DNA of 32,191 nt. It comes from an uncultured Alsobacter sp. GTDB lineage: Bacteria; Pseudomonadota; Alphaproteobacteria; Rhizobiales; Beijerinckiaceae. The DNA lies in assembly GCF_945952055.1 (NCBI RefSeq), contig NZ_CAMFHB010000064.1:1-32191 (forward strand). Direction: 5' to 3'. The position numbers and the translations under genes were made by a program. The notes under the pieces are model-generated. The model made no database searches, was not told where the DNA came from, and saw only the letters and a list, made by a program, of their open reading frames with translations. Below are positions 7,775 through 13,628 of this stretch, one piece after another (position 1 is the first letter of the stretch; the number at the start of each line of letters is the position of its first letter).

Positions 7775-9072
7775 TCCGCCGCTTCCGCGAGCTGCGGCTC
7801 GTCCAGCCGCCAGGGCGCGCGCGCACCCAGGGCCTCGGCCACCCGCAGGCCGGATTCCAGTCCGTCCTCGTGGAAACCGAAGCCCGTCCAGGCGCCGCAG
7901 AACCAGGTTCCGGCACGCCCCTGGATGGAGGGCAGCGCGGCCTGGGCCGCGATCGCCGCCGCGTCGTACTGCGGATGGTCGTATTCGAAGACGCCGAACG
8001 TCAGTTCCGGCGCCGGCGGCTCGGGCGGGTTCAGCGTCACGAAGAGCGGGCAGGCGCTGTCCAGGTTCTGCAGGACGTTCATCCAGTAGGTGACGCACAG
8101 CGGCGCGCCCGCGTCTTCCTCCTGGATGACGTTCCAGGCGGCCCAGGCGCGCTTGCGCCGCGGCATCAGCCGCGTGTCACGGTGCAGGTAGACGGCGTTG
8201 GGGCGGTACCCGACCGCGCCGAGCACGGCGCGCTCCGCCGGCGACGCATCGTCCAGCGCCGCCAGGCTCTGGTCCGAGTGGCTGGCGAGGATCACGTGGT
8301 CGAAGCGCTCGCAGCCGCCGCGCGCATCGCGCACCTCGACCGAGCCGCCATCGCGCCGCACGCCCACGACCGGCGTGTCGAAGCGGATCTTGTCCGCGAA
8401 CGGCGCGGTCAGCGCCTTCACATAGGTCCGGCTGCCGCCCTCCACGGTCCGCCACACCGGGCGGTTCCACTGCAGGAGGTGGTGGTTCTGGAAGAAGGCC
8501 ACGAAGCTCTCGGCCGGGAAGGCCAGCATGGAGGACGCCGACATCGACCAGATCGCGGCCCCCATGGGGATCAGGTAGTCGTCCCGGAAGCGGCGCGAGA
8601 ACTTGCGGTGTGCGAGGTAGTCGCCCAGCGAGAAGCCCGCCAGCGCCCCCTTCTGGCGATCCTCGACCGCCATCCGGTTGAACCGGAGGATCTCCAGCAG
8701 CATCGAGAGATAGCCGGGCGACAGCAGGTTGCTGCGCTGCGCGAACAGGCCGTCGACCACCCGGTAGGTCCGCCCGCACCACTCGAAGCGCCCGCCGCGC
8801 GCCGAGACGGCGAAGCTCATGTCGGAGGCCTGCGTGCGCACGCCCAGATGCTCGAACAGGGCCGTGAGATGGGGGTAGTTCATCTCGTTGTAGACGATGA
8901 ACCCGGTGTCCACCGCCAGGTGCTTGCCGTCGTAGTTCACGTCGACCGTGGCCGAATGGCCACCGGGACGGGTCGCCTGCTCGTAGACCGTGATGTCGTG
9001 CGTGGTGCTCGTCGCCAGGGCATAGGCGGCGGCATTTCCGGCGATGCCGGTTCCAACGATGGCGATACGCAT
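7771..9072 (-). CDS. FAD/NAD(P)-binding amine-oxidase-like flavoprotein
   Basis: The 433-residue protein begins with a dinucleotide-binding fold (GTGIAGNAAAYALA from residue 7) and the PGGHSATVDV segment near residue 37. It belongs to the desaturase/amine oxidase-like flavoproteins that accompany DUF1365 and CFA-like genes. In those clusters the flavoprotein is thought to act on the same lipid substrates, for example as a desaturase or dehydrogenase of the methylated acyl chain; no substrate can be read from the sequence. It follows photolyase by 60 bases and overlaps the DUF1365 start by four bases, so all are probably made from one mRNA starting at the ECF-like promoter near 10650. Confidence 0.9.
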   Translation of the reverse strand: MRIAIVGTGIAGNAAAYALATSTTHDITVYEQATRPGGHSATVDVNYDGKHLAVDTGFIVYNEMNYPHLTALFEHLGVRTQASDMSFAVSARGGRFEWCGRTYRVVDGLFAQRSNLLSPGYLSMLLEILRFNRMAVEDRQKGALAGFSLGDYLAHRKFSRRFRDDYLIPMGAAIWSMSASSMLAFPAESFVAFFQNHHLLQWNRPVWRTVEGGSRTYVKALTAPFADKIRFDTPVVGVRRDGGSVEVRDARGGCERFDHVILASHSDQSLAALDDASPAERAVLGAVGYRPNAVYLHRDTRLMPRRKRAWAAWNVIQEEDAGAPLCVTYWMNVLQNLDSACPLFVTLNPPEPPAPELTFGVFEYDHPQYDAAAIAAQAALPSIQGRAGTWFCGAWTGFGFHEDGLESGLRVAEALGARAPWRLDEPQLAEAAE

Positions 9073-9132
9073 GGATCCCCTGAGGCTGCTTCGGTCACGC
9101 TCGGTGCGCGCCCGACTATGGACTATACGAGC

Positions 9133-10596
9133 CTAGCTTGCGCTTGGTTTCGTGAGCTCCAGTGCTGCCAGTGCACGGTTTCTTGCGGCGTCGTGATCGA
9201 CGATCGGACGCGGGTAGGTTTCGCCGAGCCGGACGCCGGCCGCGGAAAGCCTCGCCGGGCTCGCCGACCAGGGCTGATGGATGACGTCCGCGGGCATTCC
9301 GGCGAGTTCGGGCACCCAGCGACGCACGTAGTCGCCCTGCGGGTCGAACTTCTCGCCCTGAAGGATCGGGTTGAAGATGCGGTAATAGGGCGCAGCATCC
9401 GCGCCCGACCCCGCGACCCATTGCCAGCTGGCCGCGTTGCTGGCCGGGTCCGCGTCGACCAGCGTGTCCCAGAACCACTCCTCTCCCGACCGCCAGTCGA
9501 GGAGGAGGTGCTTGATGAGGAACGACGCGACGACCATGCGCACGCGGTTGTGCATCCAGCCCGTGTGCCAGAGCTGCCGCAGCCCGGCGTCGACCAGCGG
9601 ATAGCCCGTCCGGCCGCGCTGCCAGGCCGCCAGGGCCGGTGGGTCGTCGCGCCAGGGGAAGGCGTCGAACTTCGCCTGGAAGTTGGACCGCGCGAGGTCG
9701 GGGAAGGCATGCAGCAGGTGGTAGGAGAATTCCCGCCACCCGAGCTCGGCGTGAAACTTGGCCAGATCCCTGTGCGAGGCCGCGCCCTGCTCCACGGCCG
9801 AGGCGGCCGCGTGCCAGATCTGGCGCGGGCCGATGTTGCCGAAGCGAAGCCACGGGGAGAGGCGCGACGTCGAAGGCATGTCGGGCCGGTCGCGGCCGTC
9901 CGCATAGCCCTTCAGCTCGTCGTCCAGGAAGGCGGCGAGCCGCTCCTGCGCGCCGTCCTCGCCCGGCCGCCATGTTTCCCGCAGCCCACCCGCCCAGTCG
10001 GGCGTGGCCGGCAGCAGGCCGAGCGCAACCAACGGGAGCGAGGCGAGGGCGTCGAAGTGGCCGGCGGGTGCAAGAGGCGCGCGCGACGCGGCGGACGCGA
10101 CCGGGGAGGGGGGCTCTCCGCTGGCCAGCGCGGCCCGCCAGAAGGGCGAGAACACCTTCATCGGGTCGCCCGCCTTGCTCCGCACGGCCCACGGCTCGTA
10201 GAGCAGGCTGGCATTGAAGCTGTCGGCGCGCAGCCCGGCGGCCCGCACCATCGTCTTCACGGCCGTGTCCACCGTGATCGCGGCCGCCTCGTAGCGCCGG
10301 TTCCACAGCACGGCGGAGAAGGACATCTCCCCCAGGAGGCTGCCGACCACCTCGGTCGCGGCGCCACGCCGCAGCAGGAGACGCGTCCCGCGCCGCTCGA
10401 GCGCGGCGGCGAGGTCGGCCAGCGCGTGGTGCAGCCACCACCGCGCGGCTCCGCCGAGCGGGCGGAGGTCGGGGCTCTCCTCGTCCAGGATGTAGAGGCC
10501 GACGACGGGTTGGCCGCTGGCGAGAGCGGCCTCGAGCGCCGGGTTGTCCGCCAATCTCAGATCGTCGCGGAACCACAGCAGGACGGGAGAAGACAT
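9133..10596 (-). CDS. phr: Deoxyribodipyrimidine photolyase (class I CPD photolyase)
   Basis: The 487-residue protein starts with LLWFRDDLRLADNPAL of the antenna-binding N-domain. The FAD-binding C-domain has the usual run of motifs: TSRLSPWLRFGNI, ELGWREFSYHLL, TGYPLVDAGLRQLWHTGWMHNRVRM, and WQWVAGSGADAAPYYRIFNP near the end. It should split UV-induced cyclobutane pyrimidine dimers using blue light and reduced FAD. ATG at 10596 is taken as the start; a GTG two codons earlier is possible, and no clear Shine-Dalgarno is seen. It is the first gene of the leftward block and is preceded by a TGATCC-N16-CGTA motif. Photolyase is a known member of the RpoE/ChrR singlet-oxygen regulon in Rhodobacter. 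Confidence 0.94.
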   Translation of the reverse strand: MSSPVLLWFRDDLRLADNPALEAALASGQPVVGLYILDEESPDLRPLGGAARWWLHHALADLAAALERRGTRLLLRRGAATEVVGSLLGEMSFSAVLWNRRYEAAAITVDTAVKTMVRAAGLRADSFNASLLYEPWAVRSKAGDPMKVFSPFWRAALASGEPPSPVASAASRAPLAPAGHFDALASLPLVALGLLPATPDWAGGLRETWRPGEDGAQERLAAFLDDELKGYADGRDRPDMPSTSRLSPWLRFGNIGPRQIWHAAASAVEQGAASHRDLAKFHAELGWREFSYHLLHAFPDLARSNFQAKFDAFPWRDDPPALAAWQRGRTGYPLVDAGLRQLWHTGWMHNRVRMVVASFLIKHLLLDWRSGEEWFWDTLVDADPASNAASWQWVAGSGADAAPYYRIFNPILQGEKFDPQGDYVRRWVPELAGMPADVIHQPWSASPARLSAAGVRLGETYPRPIVDHDAARNRALAALELTKPSAS

Positions 10597-10645
10597 GCGC
10601 ACGCGAACCGGTGTTGCCCGGCGGTGCCGGACTTCATGGTCCGTC

Positions 10646-10671
10646 TACGAGACCCGCGACGCTCCGGATCA
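10646..10671 (-). promoter_or_regulatory. ECF11/RpoE-type promoter upstream of photolyase
   Basis: On the minus strand TGATCC (10671-10666) and CGTA (10649-10646) are separated by 16 bases, the same blocks and spacing as at 2677-2702. Predicted transcription start is close to 10640, giving a leader of about 45 bases to the photolyase ATG. The motif overlaps the stop codon of the small upstream gene. Confidence 0.65.
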
Positions 10672-10863
10672 AGCCGACCGGTCGACGACCGTGCCCTTGC
10701 CGGGTTCTGGCGGGGGCTTGCTCGCCTCGCGCGCCTCGTCTTCCGCCTTGTTGCGCTGGGCCGCGACGTCGCGGTCGTCGGGCGGCATGGAGACGGGCTG
10801 CGGCCGATTGACCGGCCGGGCCGGCTCAAGGGTCTGGACGAGACCGACGGACGAGATCGACAT
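10669..10863 (-). CDS. Small hypothetical protein rich in Pro and charged residues
   Basis: The 64-residue frame begins MSISSVGLVQTLEPARP and continues with a highly charged, proline-rich C-terminal half (DDRDVAAQRNKAEDEAREA). GGGAG lies nine bases before the ATG, a good ribosome site. I do not recognise a domain; the sequence looks disordered. The gene is short, and coding rests on the ribosome site and the protein-like composition. It lies upstream of photolyase on the same strand but ends inside the photolyase promoter. Confidence 0.5.
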   Translation of the reverse strand: MSISSVGLVQTLEPARPVNRPQPVSMPPDDRDVAAQRNKAEDEAREASKPPPEPGKGTVVDRSA

Positions 10864-11026
10864 GCTGTGGAACTCCCGATCGGCCGAAGGCCGCCTCGTG
10901 CATCCTGCCACGCCACAGGTTTCGGCAAGGGCAAGACAATCGATCAAACCGGATCGATCCGGTGCGCCGGACGCCCCCGGCACGAGACGGTTGACCGGCC
11001 CAAACGTTCCGTGTTTGTTCTCGTCG

Positions 11027-11260
11027 ATGGGACGCCGCAACCGCCATCTCGATCCACAGTCCGCAGCCGATCTGCTGGAGGCGATTCGCGTCTGCCGCCT
11101 CGCGGCGACCCGCGCCATGGCCACGGCACCGATCGGGTCGGAGGGGGCGCAGGCGATCCAGGCCGCCATCGCGGCGCTGGACAGGCTCACCGAGGCGCTG
11201 ACGGGCGAACGGGAGCTGTTCTGGTCGCGCCTTCACTCGGTGCCCAAGCGAACCGGCTGA
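11027..11260 (+). CDS. Small helical hypothetical protein
   Basis: The 77-residue frame starts MGRRNRHLDPQSAADLLEA and reads as a mostly alpha-helical protein (two or three helices rich in Ala, Leu, Arg and Glu). The open frame extends further upstream, but the amino-acid composition before this ATG is not protein-like, so this start is preferred. No strong ribosome site is visible. No family is recognised. It is divergent from the 64-residue gene at 10669-10863, with 163 bases between the two starts. Confidence 0.45.
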   Translation: MGRRNRHLDPQSAADLLEAIRVCRLAATRAMATAPIGSEGAQAIQAAIAALDRLTEALTGERELFWSRLHSVPKRTG

Positions 11261-11766
11261 CCGTGTCCGGCGAGGCCGCGCCTGCGATGCAGCAGATTGA
11301 GTATGTTCAGTGGTCCGCAAAGTGACGAATTGAACCATTAATCCCATGGGATGAGGTCCGTGAAGTGACCTTGACCGCGCAAACAATTAGTTGATCATCG
11401 TACATGCTTCGTTAATCCATCCCTTCGAAAGCGATGGAGCGAAGCGTAGTCTCGGCCGGCGCGGAGCAATGCCGCGCCGTGTTGAAATCGCGACGAACGG
11501 GTTTCTTCACGCCGCGTATTGGCGAGACCAACGAGTGACATGCATACACTGAAGACCTTTCCGGAGACTTCCGGAAGGACGGTGGCCTGTTGTCGCGCGA
11601 CAAGAAGGAGACGGTGGGAGAGAAACAAATCCTGCGCTCGATATGAGTGCATTCATCAAGTTAATCAACTCAACCAACACGAGCAAAAAGTTCCTAGGCG
11701 CCGCCGACGCAGAAGATTGGCGGAACGGGATCCTATGCTCGAAATCGATCGAGATGGAGTATCACG
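11261..11766. other. 506-base intergenic leader region without a convincing gene
   Basis: The stretch between the 77-residue frame and the first Asn-rich gene is richer in A and T than its surroundings. It contains a seven-base-pair hairpin (11458-11464 with 11472-11478, loop of seven). It also holds a direct repeat TTCCGGA at 11559-11565 and 11569-11575, spaced one helical turn apart, and several TTAA elements (for example near 11411 and 11670). Short open frames exist on both strands but show no protein-like composition or ribosome site. The region probably holds the promoter and a long leader for the gene at 11767. Confidence 0.5.
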
Positions 11767-12585
11767 ATGTCTAATCCCGCATTCTCGCTCGCCGGCGCTG
11801 GGGCCGGTGCCGGAGCCCTCGGCCTGGCAGGCGCAGGCGCCCTGTCCGGCGCCGGTGCGCTCGCCGCTTCGGTCGGCCTCAATGCCAATGAGAACTTCAA
11901 TGGCAATGGGAACGGCAATGGCAACGGCAACGGCAACCTGAACGGCAACGGCAATATCAACGCCGACATCAATGCCAACGGCAACATCAATGCCGATCTC
12001 AACGAGAACACCAATTCCAACACCAACACCTCGACCACGACCGTGACCACGGACGTGACGGTGGATCTCGGCATCACGGGCGAACTCGATATCTGCCCGC
12101 CGAACATCTCCGGCAGCAACAATCTCACCATCCAGGACTCGATCTTCATCCCCGATCCCGGCACCGGTGACATCGCGCTGGCGAACAACGGCTCGACCGC
12201 CGCCATCTACAACGGCGACGTCTTCAACTTCGGCGACGCGGCCGGCACGCAGACCGTCTTCGACCTGACCCAGGCCAACACGCTGGCCGACATGGACGCG
12301 CTGTGCGGCGCCTCGGTGTCGTCCTCCGACAGCGCCTTCGTCAGCTTCATCGACGGCGTCGGCGGCGGCGGCCCGGTCGAGGCCGGCGACGGCATCGGTC
12401 ACGCCGATGACGTGCTCCATGCCACCACCAGCGTTTCCGCCACGGCGGACGCGGCGGCCACGGTCAGCGCGTTCAACCAGAACATCGTGATGGGCGCGAA
12501 CGTTCAGTACAACTCGGCGACGCAGACGGTCATTGGTGGAGACCAGATCGGCTACGGCGACCTGGCGTCCGACGGACACCACTGA
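11767..12585 (+). CDS. Gly/Ala- and Asn-dipeptide-repeat protein, paralogue 1 (putative secreted surface protein)
   Basis: The 272-residue protein has four zones. Residues 8-38 are Gly/Ala/Leu-rich (GAG and GALA units) without the basic start of a Sec signal. Residues 39-88 are 25 unbroken dipeptides with Asn (Asp only at 67 and 77) at every first position and mostly Gly, Ala, Leu, Ile or Thr at the second. Residues 89-95 are a Thr-rich linker. Residues 100-272 are a beta-rich region with DSIFIPDPG, NNGSTAAIYNGDVFNFG and MGANVQYNSATQ. A GGAG site lies eight bases before the ATG. It shares all zones with the gene at 12701. The adjacent type I exporter and lack of a Sec signal suggest secretion by that exporter, though no RTX repeats are present. 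Function unknown; an adhesin, matrix or fibre protein is inferred. Confidence 0.88.
   Translation: MSNPAFSLAGAGAGAGALGLAGAGALSGAGALAASVGLNANENFNGNGNGNGNGNGNLNGNGNINADINANGNINADLNENTNSNTNTSTTTVTTDVTVDLGITGELDICPPNISGSNNLTIQDSIFIPDPGTGDIALANNGSTAAIYNGDVFNFGDAAGTQTVFDLTQANTLADMDALCGASVSSSDSAFVSFIDGVGGGGPVEAGDGIGHADDVLHATTSVSATADAAATVSAFNQNIVMGANVQYNSATQTVIGGDQIGYGDLASDGHH
11881..12030 (+). repeat. Six-base periodic repeat encoding 25 Asn/Asp-x dipeptides (paralogue 1)
   Basis: Codons alternate AAY (GAY twice) with GGN, GCC, ATC, CTN, ACC or similar for 25 consecutive units in an unbroken register. The central core at about 11899-11954 is a near-perfect AAY-GGN hexamer repeat, so it could expand or contract by slippage in six-base steps without shifting frame. 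Confidence 0.9.
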
Positions 12586-12700
12586 ATGATCCGTCGCGGC
12601 GCCCACGGGCGCTGCATCTCGCAATCAGGACCGGGTTTTCATTCGGGTCGCCCACGCACGCTGGGGCCGATGACCTGGTCGGGACGTTCTGGAGATTTCC

Positions 12701-13516
12701 ATGCCTAACCCCAACAACAGCCTGTCGCTCGCCGGTGCCGGTGCCCTTGCCGGAGCCGGTGCCCTCGCCGGAGCCGGCGCTCTTGCCGGATCCGGGGCCC
12801 TCGCGGCCGCGATCGGCCTCAATGCCAACGAGAACGAAAACCTCAATGGCAATGGCAACGGTAACGGCAATGCCAACGGTAACGGCAACCTCAACGGGAA
12901 CGGCAACCTCAACGGCAATGCCAACCTGAACTTCGACGTCAACGACAACCACAACACCAACACGAACACGTCGACGACCACGACGACGACCGACGTGTCG
13001 GTCGGCATCGACCTGAGCGGGACCGTCGATCTGAGCCCGCCGGACATCACCAACTCGTTCAACACGACCATCTCCGACTCGATCTACATCCCCGATCCGG
13101 GTTGCGGCGACATCGCGCTCGCCAACAACGGCTCGACGGCTGCGATCTACAACGGCGACGTGTTCAACTTCGGGAACGGCGTCGGCACCCAGTCGGTGTT
13201 CTCGCTCGAGCAGTCGAACGCCCTCCTCGACATGGACGCCGCCGCCAACGTGTCGGTCTCGGCCATGGGCAGCGAGACGTTCATGGGCGCCGGCTGCATC
13301 ACCGCCGGTGACGTGTCGGTGGGTGACGGCATCCACGATGCCGGCAACATCGCCCATGCCACCACGGACGTGGCGGCGTCGGCGAATGCGTCGGTCGACT
13401 TCTCGGCCTTCAACCAGACGATCACCATGGGTGCGAACGTCCAGTACAACAGCGCCACCCAGTCTGTGGTCGGCGGTGACGAGATCACCCACGGCGACAG
13501 CTTCGGCGGTCACTGA
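12701..13516 (+). CDS. Gly/Ala- and Asn-dipeptide-repeat protein, paralogue 2 (putative secreted surface protein)
   Basis: The 271-residue protein is a tandem paralogue of the preceding gene, with the same order of zones. A Gly/Ala/Leu segment (residues 8-40) is followed by exactly 25 Asn-x dipeptides (residues 41-90, Asp only at 79) and a Thr run (91-97). The beta-rich C-terminal part has DSIYIPDPG, the identical NNGSTAAIYNGDVFNFG, and MGANVQYNSATQ. The tail ends in GGH, where paralogue 1 ends in DGHH. Cysteines (C135, C199) are not at the positions of paralogue 1 (C110, C180), so they are unlikely to form a conserved disulfide. A GGAG lies six bases before the ATG. The two genes are 115 bases apart and a strong terminator closes the pair. 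Same inferred role as paralogue 1; function unknown. Confidence 0.88.
   Translation: MPNPNNSLSLAGAGALAGAGALAGAGALAGSGALAAAIGLNANENENLNGNGNGNGNANGNGNLNGNGNLNGNANLNFDVNDNHNTNTNTSTTTTTTDVSVGIDLSGTVDLSPPDITNSFNTTISDSIYIPDPGCGDIALANNGSTAAIYNGDVFNFGNGVGTQSVFSLEQSNALLDMDAAANVSVSAMGSETFMGAGCITAGDVSVGDGIHDAGNIAHATTDVAASANASVDFSAFNQTITMGANVQYNSATQSVVGGDEITHGDSFGGH
12821..12970 (+). repeat. Six-base periodic repeat encoding 25 Asn/Asp-x dipeptides (paralogue 2)
   Basis: Again 25 units in one register, exactly the unit number seen in paralogue 1, although codons and second residues differ between the copies (for example Gly, Ala, Leu, His and Thr in different order). This indicates the length is maintained while the sequence drifts. 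Confidence 0.9.
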
Positions 13517-13524
13517 CGACAGGG

Positions 13525-13557
13525 AAGGGGGCCCGCCACCGGGCCCCCTTTTCAGCT
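13525..13557 (+). terminator. Strong intrinsic terminator after the Asn-repeat gene pair
   Basis: An 11-base-pair perfect stem (13525-13535 with 13540-13550, core GGGGGCCCG/CGGGCCCCC) with a four-base loop CCAC is followed by TTCAGCTTTT. It lies eight bases after the stop of paralogue 2 and separates the paralogues from the 650-residue gene and the exporter. Confidence 0.85.
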
Positions 13558-13628
13558 TTTCGGCAGCGGTCGTCCTCGCCCCGGCTCCGGCGACCGCTCC
13601 CTCCCTTCGCGAATGACAGGCAGGTCCC

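Noticed and set aside
7762-11325. 1187-residue plus-strand open frame
   Set aside because: It is antisense to the photolyase and FAD genes, is rich in Arg, His, Gly and Val with no domain, and is a product of high GC codon bias.
11395-11652. 85-codon minus-strand frame in the intergenic leader
   Set aside because: No ribosome site, no protein-like composition and no family; more likely leader DNA of the next gene.
12340-12420. Gly/Asp-rich segment of paralogue 1 considered as an RTX calcium-binding repeat
   Set aside because: It is one short Gly run with scattered Asp and does not repeat with the nine-residue GGxGxDxxx period.
11881-12970. Periodic DNA repeats considered as a CRISPR or non-coding satellite
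   Set aside because: The six-base period is in the reading frame and encodes a protein tract; there are no spacers or longer direct repeats.
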